Shown: positions 20,601 through 31,212 of the stretch, piece after piece
How positions within the stretch are numbered: the first letter of the stretch is position 1
How the letters are laid out: each line of letters opens with the position of its first letter
Program-made: the position numbers and the translations under genes
The notes under the pieces: model-generated
The model's database searches: none
The model's input: only the letters and a program-made list of their open reading frames with translations
What the model was told of the DNA's origin: nothing
Source of the DNA: an uncultured Pelagibacteraceae bacterium
Lineage (GTDB): Bacteria; Pseudomonadota; Alphaproteobacteria; Pelagibacterales; Pelagibacteraceae
NCBI GenBank assembly: GCA_902586025.1
Contig: CACIFV010000001.1
Coordinates: forward strand, 124,001 to 188,000
Length of the DNA: 64,000 nt
Reading direction: 5' to 3'

Positions 20601-21805
20601 TTAGCTTGCTTGATTGTAGAAGCTAATCCAAGTTTATTTAATCTTGCATACAAAAATGGTTTAAATAATTCTAAAGCCATTTTTTTTGGCAAACCGCATT
20701 CATGTAATTTTAAGTCTGGTCCAACTACTATTACTGATCTTCCAGAATAATCGACCCTTTTACCAAGTAAGTTTTGTCTAAATCGTCCTTGCTTACCTTT
20801 TAACATCTCTGCTAAAGATTTTAGTGGTCTTTTACCTGTACCTGTAATTACTCTTCCTCTTCTACCATTGTCAAATAATGCATCTACAGACTCTTGAAGC
20901 ATTCTCTTTTCATTTCTTACAATGATGTCTGGAGCTTTAAGATCCATTAATCTTTTTAAACGGTTATTTCTATTTATAACTCTTCTATATAAATCATTTA
21001 AATCAGATGTAGCAAATCTACCCCCATCTAATGGTACTAATGGTCTTAACTCAGGAGGAATTACTGGTATCGTAGTTAAAATCATCCATTCTGGTTTGTT
21101 TCCAGTCTCAATAAAAGACTCAATTAGTTTTAATCTTTTAATTGATCTTTCCTCGGAAACTTTGGATTTTGTTTCTTTAATTGATTTTATTAATGCTTCT
21201 TTCTCTTGCTCTAAATCTATTGATTTTAAAATTTCTAGAATTGCTTCAGCACCTATTCCTGCTGTAAATGACTCTTCGCCATACTCGTCTTGGTATTTTA
21301 TAAGCTCTTCTTCACCTAACAGCTGGTTTTTCTTAAGACCTGTTAAACCTGGTTCAATAACTATAAAGTTCTCAAAATAAAGTACTCTCTCAACTTCTTT
21401 AAGTTTCATATCAATTGCAAGCGAAATTCTGCTTGGTAAGGATTTTAAAAACCATATATGGGCAACTGGGGTTGCTAAATTTATATGACCCATTCTTTCA
21501 CGTCTTACATTTGATTTAGTTACCTCTACTCCACATTTTTCACATATAATTCCTCTAAATTTCATTCGCTTGTACTTACCACAAAGACATTCATAATCTT
21601 TAATAGGCCCAAATATTCTTGCACAAAAGAGTCCATCTTTTTCTGGTCGAAACGTTCTATAATTAATTGTTTCAGGTTTTTTAATTTCTCCGTAAGTCCA
21701 AGATTTAATTTTTTCTGGACTAGCAAGAGTAATTTTTATGCTATTAAAATTTTGTGCTTCTGAAATTTCTGATGATTTAAATAGATCTGTTAATTCTTTA
21801 CTCAT
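17639..21805 (-). CDS. rpoC: DNA-directed RNA polymerase subunit beta'
   Basis: Beta' carries the catalytic Mg site of RNA polymerase. A zinc-ribbon block ([20 protein letters not shown]) is near residue 72, the catalytic NADFDGDQM is near 460, and the [16 protein letters not shown] trigger-loop region is near 935. Length 1388 is normal for alphaproteobacteria. It starts one base after the rpoB stop. The 156-bp gap after it holds the rpsL promoter and leader. Confidence 0.98.
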   Translation of the reverse strand: MSKELTDLFKSSEISEAQNFNSIKITLASPEKIKSWTYGEIKKPETINYRTFRPEKDGLFCARIFGPIKDYECLCGKYKRMKFRGIICEKCGVEVTKSNVRRERMGHINLATPVAHIWFLKSLPSRISLAIDMKLKEVERVLYFENFIVIEPGLTGLKKNQLLGEEELIKYQDEYGEESFTAGIGAEAILEILKSIDLEQEKEALIKSIKETKSKVSEERSIKRLKLIESFIETGNKPEWMILTTIPVIPPELRPLVPLDGGRFATSDLNDLYRRVINRNNRLKRLMDLKAPDIIVRNEKRMLQESVDALFDNGRRGRVITGTGKRPLKSLAEMLKGKQGRFRQNLLGKRVDYSGRSVIVVGPDLKLHECGLPKKMALELFKPFLYARLNKLGLASTIKQAKKLVERERNEVWDALELIVREHPVILNRAPTLHRLGVQAFEPKLIEGNAIELHPLTCAAFNADFDGDQMAVHVPLSLEAQLEARVLMMSTNNILSPSNGKPIIVPSQDMILGIYYLSQPPYQTDRVEGYFVNTSEIEHALEIGQIKVHSRIVSRFATIDEKGNTKYEKHISTAGRFLLANLIPKNINNKFALVDRLLPKKIVSEVIDHVFRFSGQKSTVIFCDKLKDLGFKHAFKAGISFGKDDLVIPDNKQQLIDETKKLISDYENQYAEGLITRGEKYNKVIDAWSKCTDKVASEMMKRISATEMTEDGLKINSVFMMADSGARGSAAQMKQLAGMRGLIAKPSGEIIESPITSNFKEGLTALEYFNSTHGARKGLADTALKTASSGYLTRRLCDVAQDLTITAPKCTKKCGSIKLTEVLEGGNIMVSLSERALGRVVAKDVKNPLTGEVLIKKDQMIDEAGCEKIDSAGVKSLNVYSVMTCGMKEGVCATSYGRDLSRGKMVHVGEAIGMISAQSIGEPGTQLTMRTFHVGGTASVKQDSQIVSNNDGTLKIVNTNLLIDSKKNLIVMGRNTELSIEDDNGLQVASYKVPYGSKLFFENGDKVKKGSKICEWDPYTTPVIAEKDGIANYVDLIDGVSIAETTDDATGISTKAVVDWKTQSKNTDLKPRITLRDSKGNVVKKADDNEARYYLVPDSILSVKDGQKISAGDVIARLPKETTKTKDITGGLPRVAELFEARKAKDSAIIAENDGKVIFGKEVRGKQRVTIESENGDTSSYLIPKGKHINFNQGEKIKKGEYLLDGQPLPHDILRILGIEELTEYFVNQVQDVYRLQGVIINDKHIEVILRQMLKKIEVKVQGDSTYLPGEIVDRIKFENTNEQLVKDGKNPAVGERVLMGITKASLQTESFISAASFQETTRVLTDAAIKGKVDKLSGLKENVIVGRLVPAGTGSVKNLWNKKARLDDEKFIAENEKIEQAESPVNQ

Positions 21806-21806
21806 A

Positions 21807-24800
21807 TTAATTTAGCTCCACATTTAGTGCTAGAGATTTAATTTCTTTAACTAAAACGTTAAATGACTCTGGTATTCCAGACTCAAAATTTTCCTCACCC
21901 TTTACAATAGTTTCATAAACTTTAACTCTACCGGCAACGTCATCAGACTTGACAGTTAAAATTTCTTGAAGTGTATATGATGCTCCGTAAGCCTCTAATG
22001 CCCAAACTTCCATTTCACCAAATCGCTGACCTCCTAATTGTGCTTTTCCTCCGAGAGGTTGTTGTGTTACTAAACTGTATGGACCAGTTGATCTTGCATG
22101 AATTTTATCTTCTACTAGATGGTGAAGTTTTAGCATATAAATTGTACCTACCGTAACTGGTCTATCAAATTTCTCACCAGTTCGTCCATCCCAAAGGTTT
22201 GTTTGTCCAGAATTTGGTAATTCTGCTAATTCTAACATTTTTGTAACATCGTTTTCTTTAGCACCATCAAATACTGGCGTAGCAATTGGAACACCATGTC
22301 TGATATTTGAACATAAGTCTTCAAACTCAGACTGATTTAATTTTTCAATATCTTCATCGTATATTTCTTTTCCGTATACATTTTTTAAAAATGATTTTAT
22401 TTTCTCTGTTTTTTCTATTTTCTTTTGGTTTTCATTTACTAATTGATTTAATTTTTCACCTAATTCAGTACAAGACCATCCTAAGTGTGTTTCTAAAATT
22501 TGACCAACATTCATCCTACTTGGAACACCCAATGGATTAAGAACTATATCCACTGGTTTGCCATTTTCTCTGTATGGCATGTCTTCAACAGGAACTATTT
22601 TACTTACAACTCCTTTATTACCATGTCTTCCTGACATTTTATCACCTGGTCTTAATCTTCTTTTAATTGCAACAAAAACTTTGACCATTTTCATTACACT
22701 CGGTAACAAATCGTCTCCTTGCCTAATTTTTAATACTTTATCTTCGAATCTGTTCTGAATATCTTGTTTAGCACTATTGTATTGATCTTTTATTTGAGAC
22801 AGTGAAGATAGTTTAGTCTGATCTTCAAAAGATATTTTGAATAAATCTGAAACTGGCAATTCATCAATTATTTCATCTGTTAGCGCAGTGCCAGATTCTA
22901 TATCTTTGATTTTTTTATTTGTTCTTGTTCCATTTAATATAGATGATAATCTTTGCTTTATACTTCTTTCAAGTATTTCTTCCTCTACTTTTTTATCTTC
23001 TTGAACACTTTCTATTTCTGCTCTTTCGATAGTTATAGATCTTTCGTCTTTATCTATTCCGTGTCTGTTGAATACTCTCACATCTACGACTATACCTCCA
23101 CTTCCACTTGGCATTTTAAGTGAAGTATCAGTTACATCAATCGCCTTTTCTCCAAATATAGATCTTAAAAGTTTTTCTTCTGGACCTGATGCGGTATCAC
23201 CTTTCGGTGTAACTTTACCTACCAAAATATCTCCCGGTTTTACTTCTGCTCCAATGTAAACTATTCCAGACTCATCTAAATTTTTTAACGACTCTTCATT
23301 AACATTTGGTATATCTCTTGTTATGTCTTCTTCACCCAATTTAGTATCTCTTGCCATTATCTCATATTCTTCAATATGTATTGAGGTAAATACATCATCA
23401 GTTACGCATCTTTCAGAAATTAATATTGAGTCTTCAAAATTATATCCCTGCCAAGGCATGAAGGCTACAGTAACATTTTTACCTAAAGCCAATTCTCCAA
23501 CCTTAGTGGATGGGCCGTCAGCAATAATATCCCCTGATTTAACTTTATCTCCAACTCTTACTAATGGTTTTTGATTTATACATGTATTTTGATTAGACCT
23601 TTTAAATTTTTGTAAATTATAAATATCTACACCTGATTTAGAATAATCCTTTTCTCCAGAAGCTTTAATTACTATTCTTTTTCCATCGATTTTATCAACA
23701 ACTCCATCTCTTTTTGCAACAATTGTTACTCCCGAGTCAAGAGCAACATCACTTTCAATACCTGTTCCAACCAATGGGGCTTCAGGTTTTAACAATGGAA
23801 CTGCCTGTCTCATCATATTTGATCCCATTAAAGCCCTGTTAGCATCATCATTTTCCAAGAATGGTATAAGAGAAGCAGCTACTGAAACGAGTTGTTTTGG
23901 TGATACGTCGATATAATCTATATTTTCAGGCTTCGCCAAAATAAAGTTTAAATTTTGCCTGCATGAGACTAAACCTTCTGTAAACTTACCATTTTTATCA
24001 ATTAGCGAATTAGCTTGTGCAATAGTAAATTTAGTCTCTTCCATTGCAGATAGATACTCGATATTGTTTTGGACTATTCCGTCTTTTACTTTTTTATACG
24101 GACTTTCAATGAAACCATATTTATTAATTTTTGAATACGTAGATAAACTATTTATTAAGCCTATATTAGGTCCCTCTGGCGTCTCTATCGGACAAATTCT
24201 TCCATAGTGAGTTGGATGAACGTCTCTAACTTCAAATCCAGCTCTTTCTCTAGTCAAACCACCTGGTCCTAAAGCAGATACTCTTCTTTTATGTGTAATT
24301 TCTGAGAGAGGGTTGGTTTGATCCATAAATTGCGATAATTGAGATGTTGCAAAAAAATCTTTTAGAGAAATTGTTAAAGGTTTAGCATTTATTAAATCTT
24401 GTGGCATAGCAGACTCTACATCTAATGTTGTCATTTTTTCTTTAATGGCTCTTTCCATTCTATAAACCCCAATACGTGCTTGATTTTCTACTAATTCGCC
24501 AACAGATCTCACTCTTCTGTTCCCTAAATGATCAATATCATCAACTTCATCCTTACCATCTCTTAGGTCCAGCATTTTTTGTATAATTGCTAGAATATCG
24601 TCATTTCTCAAGATCGTTATTTTATCTGAACAATTTAGCTCCAACCTTGAATTCATTTTAACTCTTCCAACATCTGATAGATCGTATCTATCTGAACTAA
24701 AAAATAGGTTATTAAATATTTGTGTTGCAATTTCAATAGTTGGGGGCTCTCCTGGTCTTAAAACTTTATATATTTCTGTTATTGCATCATTCTTATTTTC

Positions 24801-25889
24801 GTTTTTATCGTTAAAAATACTTAATAGTAAATATGGTCCTTTATTTATTGAATTGGTTCTAGATACATCTATGGATTTTATATCCGCTTCAATAATTTTG
24901 CTAATAATTGTATCATTTAATTCGGTCCCTATTTTAAAAGTATCATCTCCAATGATTATATCTCGATGAAGAAATTTTCCAAAAAGTGATTCACTAGAAA
25001 TAAAGATTTCTTTTAAACCTTCATTTGCAAGTTTTTTTGCAGTTAAAAAGTTAATTTTTTCCCCTAATTTAACTACAACCTTATTACTCTTTGCATCAAT
25101 TACTTCTTCTGAAAAGTTTTTAGCCTTATAATTTTCTGGATCAAATTTGGTTTTCCATTTTTTTAATTTTTTATCATAAAGTAATGTTTCTTTTTGATAA
25201 AATTCATCGACAATATCATTTTTTGAGAAACCTAATGCCTGTAATAGCGTTGAAACTAATATTTTCTTTTTTCTATCTATTCTAAAATATAATAAATCTT
25301 TTACATCAAATTCGAAATCTAACCACGAACCACGATTTGGTATAACACGACAATTAAACAATAACTTACCACTTGCATGAGATTTGCCTTTGTCATGATC
25401 AAAGAAAACGCCTGGACTCCTATGCATCTGATTAACAACAACTCTTTGAACACCATTAGTTATAAAAGTTCCACTGTTTGTCATCATGGGTACTTCGCCC
25501 ATGTAAACTTCCTGTTCTTTTGCAGAAAGAATGTCTTTTGTATTATTTTCTTGATCTATTTCATATACAACTAATCTTAATGTACATTTTAATGCAGCTG
25601 AATAAGTTAATCCCCTAGCTATACATTCTTCAACATCAAATTTAGGTTTTTCTAATTTATATGAAACGTATTCCAAAGTTGCCTTGTCATTTAAATCTTC
25701 AATTGGAAAGATGCTTTTAAAAACTCGATCAAAGCCTTTTACAAGATGTTGTTCTACATCTATTTTAAATTCAGTGAGTTCTTTATATGAGTTTTTTTGT
25801 ACTTCAATAAGATTGGGTATTGATAAACTTTCTTTAAGTTTGCCAAAACTTTTTCTTATATTTTTCTTTTCTGTAAAAGATAATTGCAT
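21807..25889 (-). CDS. rpoB: DNA-directed RNA polymerase subunit beta
   Basis: Beta forms much of the catalytic cleft of RNA polymerase. The rifampicin-region blocks [20 protein letters not shown] and [19 protein letters not shown] are wild-type-like, and the C-terminal [20 protein letters not shown] is present. Length 1360 is normal. It follows rplL by 46 bp; I see no convincing promoter in that gap, so it is probably transcribed with rplJL. Confidence 0.98.
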   Translation of the reverse strand: MQLSFTEKKNIRKSFGKLKESLSIPNLIEVQKNSYKELTEFKIDVEQHLVKGFDRVFKSIFPIEDLNDKATLEYVSYKLEKPKFDVEECIARGLTYSAALKCTLRLVVYEIDQENNTKDILSAKEQEVYMGEVPMMTNSGTFITNGVQRVVVNQMHRSPGVFFDHDKGKSHASGKLLFNCRVIPNRGSWLDFEFDVKDLLYFRIDRKKKILVSTLLQALGFSKNDIVDEFYQKETLLYDKKLKKWKTKFDPENYKAKNFSEEVIDAKSNKVVVKLGEKINFLTAKKLANEGLKEIFISSESLFGKFLHRDIIIGDDTFKIGTELNDTIISKIIEADIKSIDVSRTNSINKGPYLLLSIFNDKNENKNDAITEIYKVLRPGEPPTIEIATQIFNNLFFSSDRYDLSDVGRVKMNSRLELNCSDKITILRNDDILAIIQKMLDLRDGKDEVDDIDHLGNRRVRSVGELVENQARIGVYRMERAIKEKMTTLDVESAMPQDLINAKPLTISLKDFFATSQLSQFMDQTNPLSEITHKRRVSALGPGGLTRERAGFEVRDVHPTHYGRICPIETPEGPNIGLINSLSTYSKINKYGFIESPYKKVKDGIVQNNIEYLSAMEETKFTIAQANSLIDKNGKFTEGLVSCRQNLNFILAKPENIDYIDVSPKQLVSVAASLIPFLENDDANRALMGSNMMRQAVPLLKPEAPLVGTGIESDVALDSGVTIVAKRDGVVDKIDGKRIVIKASGEKDYSKSGVDIYNLQKFKRSNQNTCINQKPLVRVGDKVKSGDIIADGPSTKVGELALGKNVTVAFMPWQGYNFEDSILISERCVTDDVFTSIHIEEYEIMARDTKLGEEDITRDIPNVNEESLKNLDESGIVYIGAEVKPGDILVGKVTPKGDTASGPEEKLLRSIFGEKAIDVTDTSLKMPSGSGGIVVDVRVFNRHGIDKDERSITIERAEIESVQEDKKVEEEILERSIKQRLSSILNGTRTNKKIKDIESGTALTDEIIDELPVSDLFKISFEDQTKLSSLSQIKDQYNSAKQDIQNRFEDKVLKIRQGDDLLPSVMKMVKVFVAIKRRLRPGDKMSGRHGNKGVVSKIVPVEDMPYRENGKPVDIVLNPLGVPSRMNVGQILETHLGWSCTELGEKLNQLVNENQKKIEKTEKIKSFLKNVYGKEIYDEDIEKLNQSEFEDLCSNIRHGVPIATPVFDGAKENDVTKMLELAELPNSGQTNLWDGRTGEKFDRPVTVGTIYMLKLHHLVEDKIHARSTGPYSLVTQQPLGGKAQLGGQRFGEMEVWALEAYGASYTLQEILTVKSDDVAGRVKVYETIVKGEENFESGIPESFNVLVKEIKSLALNVELN

Positions 25890-25935
25890 CTTAGCTACTG
25901 ATTAAAAAGTTAACCAGTAAAAAATCCTATCTAAT

Positions 25936-26307
25936 TTATTTTAGTTCTACTTTTGCGCCAGCTGCTTCGAGTTTTTGTTTAATCTCTTCTGCTTCTTTTT
26001 TGTTTACACCTGCTTTGACTTCTTTTGGTGCACCTTCAACTAAATCTTTTGCTTCTTTTAAACCTAAAGCAGTTATAGCTCTTACTTCTTTAATAACATT
26101 AATTTTTTTATCGCCTGCAGCGGTTAACATTATCGTAAATTCATCTTTTTCTTCTGCTGGTGCCGCTCCTCCTGCAGCTGCTGGTGCTGCTGCTACAGCT
26201 GCTGCTGCAGTTACACCCCACTTTTCCTCTAGTTGTTTTGAAAGTTCAGCTGCTTCTACAACAGTTAAACTTGATAAGTCATCTATAATTTTATTTAAGT
26301 CAGCCAT
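25936..26307 (-). CDS. rplL: 50S ribosomal protein L7/L12
   Basis: L7/L12 is the mobile stalk protein that recruits translation GTPases. The N-terminal dimerisation helices (about 1-32) are followed by an Ala/Gly/Pro hinge ([18 protein letters not shown]) and the C-terminal domain with [16 protein letters not shown] around 83-98. Length 123 is normal. It lies 17 bp after rplJ. Confidence 0.98.
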   Translation of the reverse strand: MADLNKIIDDLSSLTVVEAAELSKQLEEKWGVTAAAAVAAAPAAAGGAAPAEEKDEFTIMLTAAGDKKINVIKEVRAITALGLKEAKDLVEGAPKEVKAGVNKKEAEEIKQKLEAAGAKVELK

Positions 26308-26324
26308 ATTAAATATTGTCCTGG

Positions 26325-26834
26325 TTATTTTTTTGATTTTTCGAGCGCTAAAATAGCGATTTTTGACGCTGGCGCAAGTAAAATACTTGCTATTTTTTGC
26401 GCAGGAGACCTTAATATTCCTACTATTTTTGCCCTTGCTTCATCTAATGAAGGAAGAGTAGCTACATTTTTGACTCCAGCAACATCTAAAATGTCAGAAC
26501 CCATGATTCCACCTAGTATTTTTAAATTTTCATTTTCTTTTGAAAAATTTGTTAAAATCTTTGCTGAAGTTATTGCATCCTCAGACAATGCTACAGCAGT
26601 AGGGCCTGAAAACAAATTTGATAGTTCTTTGCATCTAGTTTTCTCTAATGCTAATTTTGTTATTCTATTATTTGTTATTTTAAATTTTATTCCATGTTCT
26701 CTCATTTTGGACCTTAAATCATCAAGTTGATTCATTGTTAAACCTTGATAATGAGTAACAATTACAGCTTCAGACTTTTCAAACTGATCTGTCATATCAG
26801 ATATATATTGTTTCTTTTGCTCTTTATTCATCAT
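26325..26834 (-). CDS. rplJ: 50S ribosomal protein L10
   Basis: L10 anchors L7/L12 dimers to the stalk base and in many bacteria represses its own leader. The blocks [20 protein letters not shown] and [16 protein letters not shown] identify it. Length 169 is normal. Two consecutive ATGs occur at the start; either could be used. It follows rplA with a 2-bp gap, so no separate L10 leader exists upstream. Confidence 0.96.
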   Translation of the reverse strand: MMNKEQKKQYISDMTDQFEKSEAVIVTHYQGLTMNQLDDLRSKMREHGIKFKITNNRITKLALEKTRCKELSNLFSGPTAVALSEDAITSAKILTNFSKENENLKILGGIMGSDILDVAGVKNVATLPSLDEARAKIVGILRSPAQKIASILLAPASKIAILALEKSKK

Positions 26835-26836
26835 AA

Positions 26837-27526
26837 CTAAATACTCTTACCTAACTTGATTTTGTATGAAACGCCCATTGTTGAAGTTATAAAAGCTTGT
26901 TTAATTAAGTCACCTTTAATTGTATTATTTGACTTTTCTTTTTCTAGAGCATCTATTACTGCATTGAAATTCTTTATTAACTTATCGTCTGTAAAAGATT
27001 TATTTCCGATGCTTACACCTATATTCCCATCTTTATCATTTCTTATTTCAACTTGACCAGATTTCGCATCCGTTACAGCTTTTTTAACATCGTCAGTTAC
27101 TGATCCTAATTTTGGATTAGGCATTAAGCCTTTTGGACCTAGAACTTTTCCTAATTTAGAAAGTTTAATCATCATTCCAGGAGTACATATTAATTTTTCG
27201 AAATTAATATTTCCTGACTTAATTTCCTCTATAAGTTCATCACCACCAATAATTTCTGCACCTGCATCCTTTGCCTCTTGATTTTTGTTTTCCTCACATA
27301 CTACTCCAACTTTAATCTTTTTAGACGTACCTCCAGGTAAATTAATCACTGTTCTAATGCTAATTTCATTTTTCTTTTGCTTATTATTTATCTGCAGACT
27401 TAGATCTAAAGACTCATCAAATTTAGCAGTACAGTTTTGTTTTAAAACTGGAATTAATTTATCAAATGTATTAGCTTCCAAATCTCTAGTCTTTGACGGT
27501 AATTTTTTAAATCGTTTTGAAGGCAT
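26837..27526 (-). CDS. rplA: 50S ribosomal protein L1
   Basis: L1 forms the mobile stalk at the E site and represses the rplKA operon in enterobacteria. The signature LGKVLGPKGLMPNPKLGSVT (about 126-145) is clear. Length 229 is normal. It overlaps rplK by one base. Confidence 0.97.
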   Translation of the reverse strand: MPSKRFKKLPSKTRDLEANTFDKLIPVLKQNCTAKFDESLDLSLQINNKQKKNEISIRTVINLPGGTSKKIKVGVVCEENKNQEAKDAGAEIIGGDELIEEIKSGNINFEKLICTPGMMIKLSKLGKVLGPKGLMPNPKLGSVTDDVKKAVTDAKSGQVEIRNDKDGNIGVSIGNKSFTDDKLIKNFNAVIDALEKEKSNNTIKGDLIKQAFITSTMGVSYKIKLGKSI

Positions 27527-27954
27527 TATTCTACCACCTCAATTCCCATGGATTTTGCCGATCCTGCAATAATTTTTGCAGCTTCATCAACATCATGTGC
27601 GTTTAAATCAGCCATTTTTTTTTCAGCAATTTCTTTCAATTGTTTTTTTGATATTTTTGCCACGATATTTCTGCCAGGCTCTTTTGATCCGCTCTTTAAT
27701 TTAACCGCTTCTTTTATAAAGTGAGATGCTGGCGGAGACTTGATTATAAAATCAAATTTTTTGTCTTTATATACTGTAATAATTACTGGAACAGGTTTTC
27801 CTGCAAATGACTTTGTTTTTTCATTAAATGCTTTACAAAATTCCATAATATTTATTCCTCTTTGACCAAGAGCTGGACCAACTGGTGGTGCTGGATTGGC
27901 TTGACCTCCGTTTATTTGTAATTTTATATAACCACTTATTTCTTTTTTTGCCAT
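27526..27954 (-). CDS. rplK: 50S ribosomal protein L11
   Basis: L11 belongs to the GTPase-associated centre and mediates RelA activation. [20 protein letters not shown] (about 16-35) is the classic N-terminal block, and the C-terminal domain ends with [16 protein letters not shown]. Length 142 is normal. It overlaps nusG by one base. Confidence 0.98.
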   Translation of the reverse strand: MAKKEISGYIKLQINGGQANPAPPVGPALGQRGINIMEFCKAFNEKTKSFAGKPVPVIITVYKDKKFDFIIKSPPASHFIKEAVKLKSGSKEPGRNIVAKISKKQLKEIAEKKMADLNAHDVDEAAKIIAGSAKSMGIEVVE

Positions 27955-28484
27955 TAACTTACCTTTTCTACCTGACTATATTCTAAATCAACTGGTGTTG
28001 GTCTTCCAAATATAGATACAGAAACTTTCAACCTTAGTTTCTCTTCATCTATATCTTCTACCAAACCACTAAATGATGCAAAAGGGCCGTCAATTACCTG
28101 AACCTTTTCACCAACATTATACTCTACCCCTGATTTAGGTTGAACTACGCCATCTTTAATTTGACCTAGTATTTTTTCAATTTCCTTTTCAGAGACAGGT
28201 ATAGGTGTTCCTTTAGTACCTAAAAAACCGCTTACTTTTTTCAAATTTTTAATCATATGATAGATGTTATTATCCATTTCACTTTTTAACAAAACATATC
28301 CAGGAAAGTACTTTTTTTTTCTTTGAACTCTTTTTCCTCTTTTAACCTCAGTAATATCATGCGTAGGCACAATAATTTCCTCAATCTTATCTGAAATGTT
28401 TGCTTTTGAAGCTTCTTCTTTTATTTCTTGAGCAACTTTATTTTCAAAGCTAGAATGAGATTGTACTATATACCAATTTTTCAT
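27954..28484 (-). CDS. nusG: Transcription termination/antitermination protein NusG
   Basis: NusG couples RNA polymerase to ribosomes and Rho. The N-terminal domain starts [31 protein letters not shown] lies near 64-74, and the KOW domain ([20 protein letters not shown]) is at about 125-144. Length 176 is normal. It overlaps secE by one base. Confidence 0.98.
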   Translation of the reverse strand: MKNWYIVQSHSSFENKVAQEIKEEASKANISDKIEEIIVPTHDITEVKRGKRVQRKKKYFPGYVLLKSEMDNNIYHMIKNLKKVSGFLGTKGTPIPVSEKEIEKILGQIKDGVVQPKSGVEYNVGEKVQVIDGPFASFSGLVEDIDEEKLRLKVSVSIFGRPTPVDLEYSQVEKVS

Positions 28485-28675
28485 TACAGATTAACCCTTA
28501 AAACTAATTCTAAAAAAAACTGAAGAACCTGATCTAATAAAAGGAAAAATAAGGCCGCTACAATTGCCATAGCAACAACCATCAAAGATCCTTGAATAAC
28601 TTCTTTGCCAGTAGGCCAAGTAACTTTAAAAGCCTCTTGTTTTACATCCTGAATAAATTTTAATGGGTTTTTCAT
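28484..28675 (-). CDS. secE: Preprotein translocase subunit SecE
   Basis: SecE clamps the SecY channel in the inner membrane. The 63-residue protein begins MKNPLKFIQDVKQEAFKVTW, with the WPTGKEV motif, followed by one transmembrane helix. The frame stays open upstream, but that part would run through tRNA-Trp, so the ATG at 28675 is chosen. It precedes nusG with a one-base overlap, the classic secE-nusG pair. Confidence 0.96.
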   Translation of the reverse strand: MKNPLKFIQDVKQEAFKVTWPTGKEVIQGSLMVVAMAIVAALFFLLLDQVLQFFLELVLRVNL

Positions 28676-28684
28676 AATATTATT

Positions 28685-28760
28685 TGGCAGGAGCGGAGGG
28701 AATCGAACCCCCAACCTCCGGTTTTGGAGACCGGCGCTCTACCAATTGAGCTACACTCCT
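28685..28760 (-). tRNA. trpT: tRNA-Trp (CCA anticodon)
   Basis: The 76-nt cloverleaf has an AGGAGTG acceptor strand pairing with CGCTCCT, discriminator G and an encoded CCA. The anticodon stem CCGGT/ACCGG encloses the loop CTCCAAA, giving anticodon CCA. It lies between tuf and secE, 7 bp after the tuf stop, and is probably processed from the tuf-secE transcript. Confidence 0.97.
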
Positions 28761-28767
28761 ATGGAGT

Positions 28768-29958
28768 TTACTCTATAATTTTAGTTACTACTCCAGCTCC
28801 TACTGTTCTACCACCTTCTCGTATAGCAAAATTTAATTTTTCAGCCATCGCGATTGGTGTAATTAATTTAACTGTAAATTTAGCGTCATCACCAGGCATT
28901 ACCATCTCAGTTCCTGCAGGTAACTCTACTTCCCCTGTAACATCCGTTGTTCTAAAATAGAATTGTGGTCTATATTTTGTAAAAAAAGGAGTGTGTCTTC
29001 CACCTTCTTCTTTTTTAAGTACATACGCTTGAGCCTCAAATTTCGTGTGTGGTGTTATTGAACCAGGTTTACACAAAACTTGACCTCTTTCGACATCAGT
29101 TCTTTCGATACCTCTTAAAAGAGCACCAATGTTATCTCCTGCTTCACCAGAGTCTAATAGCTTTCTAAACATTTCTACTCCCGTACATACAGTTTTTTTT
29201 GTTTCTCTAATTCCAACGATTTCTATTTCATCACCAGTTTTAATAACACCAGACTCAACTCTTCCAGTTACAACTGTTCCTCTACCCGAAATCGAAAATA
29301 CATCTTCAACTGGCATCAAGAAATCTTTATCTTTTGGTCTATCTGGCTGTGGGATAAATTCATCAACAGATTTCATAAGTTCCATAATTGAATTTTTTCC
29401 AATTTCATCATCTCTTCCTTCAACAGCTGCTAGAGCTGAACCTTTGATAATTGGAGTCTTATCTCCAGGAAATTTATAAGATGTTAATAAATCTTTTATT
29501 TCTTCTTCCACAAGTTCAATCATTTCTTTATCATCTACTTGATCAACTTTATTTAAGTAAACAACTATAGCTGGGACACCTACTTGTCTTGCTAAAAGAA
29601 TATGCTCTCTAGTTTGAGGCATTGGACCATCAGCTGCATTAACAACTAAAATCGCACCATCCATTTGTGCAGCACCAGTGATCATATTTTTAACATAATC
29701 GGCGTGACCTGGACAATCTACGTGTGCGTAGTGTCTTTTATCAGTTTCATACTCAACGTGAGCAGTTGAGATTGTAATTCCTCTTTCTTTCTCTTCAGGA
29801 GCTTTATCAATTTGATCATAAGCAGTAAATTGTGCACCACCTGACTCTGCTAAAACTTTTGTAATCGCAGCAGTTAATGTTGTTTTACCATGATCAACAT
29901 GACCAATAGTACCAATATTACAGTGCGGTTTATTTCTTACGAACTTTTCTTTTGACAT
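28768..29958 (-). CDS. tuf: Elongation factor Tu
   Basis: EF-Tu delivers aminoacyl-tRNA to the ribosome. The G1 motif GHVDHGKT is at 19-26, DCPGH near 82, and NKVD near 137. Domains 2 and 3 complete the normal 396 residues. It is the only tuf in the window, at the tufB position behind tRNA-Tyr and tRNA-Gly and before tRNA-Trp-secE-nusG. The usual tufA position between fusA and rpsJ is empty. Confidence 0.98.
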   Translation of the reverse strand: MSKEKFVRNKPHCNIGTIGHVDHGKTTLTAAITKVLAESGGAQFTAYDQIDKAPEEKERGITISTAHVEYETDKRHYAHVDCPGHADYVKNMITGAAQMDGAILVVNAADGPMPQTREHILLARQVGVPAIVVYLNKVDQVDDKEMIELVEEEIKDLLTSYKFPGDKTPIIKGSALAAVEGRDDEIGKNSIMELMKSVDEFIPQPDRPKDKDFLMPVEDVFSISGRGTVVTGRVESGVIKTGDEIEIVGIRETKKTVCTGVEMFRKLLDSGEAGDNIGALLRGIERTDVERGQVLCKPGSITPHTKFEAQAYVLKKEEGGRHTPFFTKYRPQFYFRTTDVTGEVELPAGTEMVMPGDDAKFTVKLITPIAMAEKLNFAIREGGRTVGAGVVTKIIE

Positions 29959-30000
29959 TACTTGTTTACCTCTTTTATTTTATTTCTTAATTTAATTAAT

Positions 30001-30074
30001 TGGAGCGGGTAAAGGGAATCGAACCCTTACATCCAGCTTGGAAGGCTAGCGTTCTACCATTGAACTACACCCGC
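30001..30074 (-). tRNA. tRNA-Gly (UCC anticodon)
   Basis: The 74-nt cloverleaf has acceptor GCGGGTG pairing with TACCCGC, discriminator T and an encoded CCA. The anticodon loop CTTCCAA gives UCC. It lies 42 bp before tuf, in the conserved tRNA-tufB arrangement. Confidence 0.97.
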
Positions 30075-30115
30075 AACACCCAAGTATACTCCATGTTATA
30101 AAAAAAATTATTGAA

Positions 30116-30201
<86 letters not shown>

Positions 30202-30209
30202 TTAATATA

Positions 30210-30237
30210 ATTATAGGGGGAAGCACCCCATGTTCAA
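30210..30237 (-). promoter_or_regulatory. Putative promoter of the tRNA-Tyr/tRNA-Gly/tuf transcript
   Basis: On the minus strand TTGAAC (30232-30237) and a consensus TATAAT (30210-30215) are separated by 16 nt, 8 bp before the first base of tRNA-Tyr. The spacer contains GGGG-N5-CCCC, a small inverted repeat. It is the best -10 match in the window and fits a stable-RNA promoter. Confidence 0.65.
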
Positions 30238-30273
30238 TAAAGCTTTAAACAACATGCGTTTTATATATTTTTA

Positions 30274-30302
30274 TTGTACAAATGCAATACGTGAAATATA
30301 GA
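30274..30302 (+). promoter_or_regulatory. Putative promoter of rlmB
   Basis: TTGTAC (30274-30279) and TATAGA (30297-30302) are separated by 17 nt, about 38 bp before the rlmB ATG. It is divergent from the tRNA-Tyr promoter in the same 139-bp gap. Confidence 0.45.
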
Positions 30303-30340
30303 AAATTAGCTTAAAAAATAGTGTAAATTCAGCAATTATC

Positions 30341-31084
30341 ATGAACAAATCATCTTTTTTTATAGTTGGAAAACATGCTGTTATCGAGGCGTTAAGAAAT
30401 CCCAAAAGAAAAGTTCTAAAAATTTTTCTTACAGAAGAAAGTAAAAAAAATATTCATCGAGTTAGTTCAAGAAAAAATCTTCTTAAAGATTTAAAAATTT
30501 ATTACAAAACACGAAAAGAGCTAGATAAGTATTGCTCAAAAGATGGAATAACTCATCAAGGATATGTCGCGGAAATAGAACATTTCGAAAAAAATAATTT
30601 AAAAGAATTTATAAAGTCAAAAAAAAATTTTACTTTAGTATGTTTAGATGAAGTTACAGATCCAAGAAATATTGGATCTCTAATTAGGAGTGCAGCATCG
30701 TTTAATATTGATGGAATAATAATAAAGGAAAGACATTTTCCATCAAATAGTAAACTAATGTATAAGTCTGCGAGCGGATGTATGGAACATATTAATATTT
30801 TTGAGGTATCAAATATAAATACAACTTTAAAATTTTTAAGAGAAAATAATTTTTGGATTTATGGATTTGAAGCAAAAAGTAATAGAAAGTTTACAGAGGT
30901 TAAATGGGACGGAAGTAATGTTCTTCTTTTTGGATCCGAAGGATTTGGTATGAGAGAACATACAAAAAAATACACTGATTTTTCAGTTAAAATCGAAATG
31001 AATAAAAAAATTGAAAGTCTTAATATATCAAATAGCGCAGCAATAGTTTTTCATTATATAAATCAATATAAAAATAAAACTTGA
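30341..31084 (+). CDS. rlmB: 23S rRNA 2'-O-methyltransferase RlmB (TrmH/SpoU family)
   Basis: This SPOUT methyltransferase uses SAM to methylate a ribose 2'-OH; RlmB acts on G2251 of 23S rRNA in E. coli. An N-terminal L30e-like domain covers about 1-80. Motif 1 is LDEVTDPRNIGSLIRSAASF (about 105-124), motif 2 GSEGFGMRE (about 198-206), and motif 3 IESLNISNSAAIVFH near the C-terminus. Length 247 is normal. Related TrmH paralogues exist, so the exact target is inferred. tRNA-Thr follows after 33 bp. Confidence 0.88.
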   Translation: MNKSSFFIVGKHAVIEALRNPKRKVLKIFLTEESKKNIHRVSSRKNLLKDLKIYYKTRKELDKYCSKDGITHQGYVAEIEHFEKNNLKEFIKSKKNFTLVCLDEVTDPRNIGSLIRSAASFNIDGIIIKERHFPSNSKLMYKSASGCMEHINIFEVSNINTTLKFLRENNFWIYGFEAKSNRKFTEVKWDGSNVLLFGSEGFGMREHTKKYTDFSVKIEMNKKIESLNISNSAAIVFHYINQYKNKT

Positions 31085-31108
31085 TAATCTTTAAAATCGT
31101 AATACAAA
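31081..31108 (+). promoter_or_regulatory. Putative promoter of tRNA-Thr
   Basis: TTGATA (31081-31086), which overlaps the rlmB stop codon, is followed after 16 nt by TACAAA (31103-31108), 9 bp before the tRNA. The match is moderate; the tRNA could also be co-transcribed with rlmB. Confidence 0.4.
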
Positions 31109-31117
31109 ACTTATCAT

Positions 31118-31193
31118 GCCCTTGTAGCTCAGCTGGTAGAGCAATTGATTTGTAATCAATAGGTCCGCGGTTCGAGTCCGTGCGGGGGCACCA
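31118..31193 (+). tRNA. tRNA-Thr (UGU anticodon)
   Basis: The 76-nt cloverleaf has acceptor GCCCTTG pairing with CGGGGGC (two G-T pairs), discriminator A and an encoded CCA. The anticodon stem ATTGA/TCAAT encloses TTTGTAA, giving UGU. It sits 19 bp before the SGNH-like gene. Confidence 0.97.
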
Positions 31194-31212
31194 ATTTTAA
31201 CAAAATCTCATT

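Noticed and set aside
20922..21380. 152-codon plus-strand frame opposite rpoC
   Set aside because: It is antisense to a highly conserved part of rpoC and shows no protein family features; the AT-rich code readily leaves such shadow frames.
26000..26356. 118-codon Ala-rich plus-strand frame opposite rplL
   Set aside because: It mirrors the Ala-rich hinge of L7/L12 and has no independent support.
28676..28714. N-terminal extension of SecE by 13 codons
   Set aside because: The open frame runs through the 3' part of tRNA-Trp; the family N-terminus starts at the ATG at 28675.
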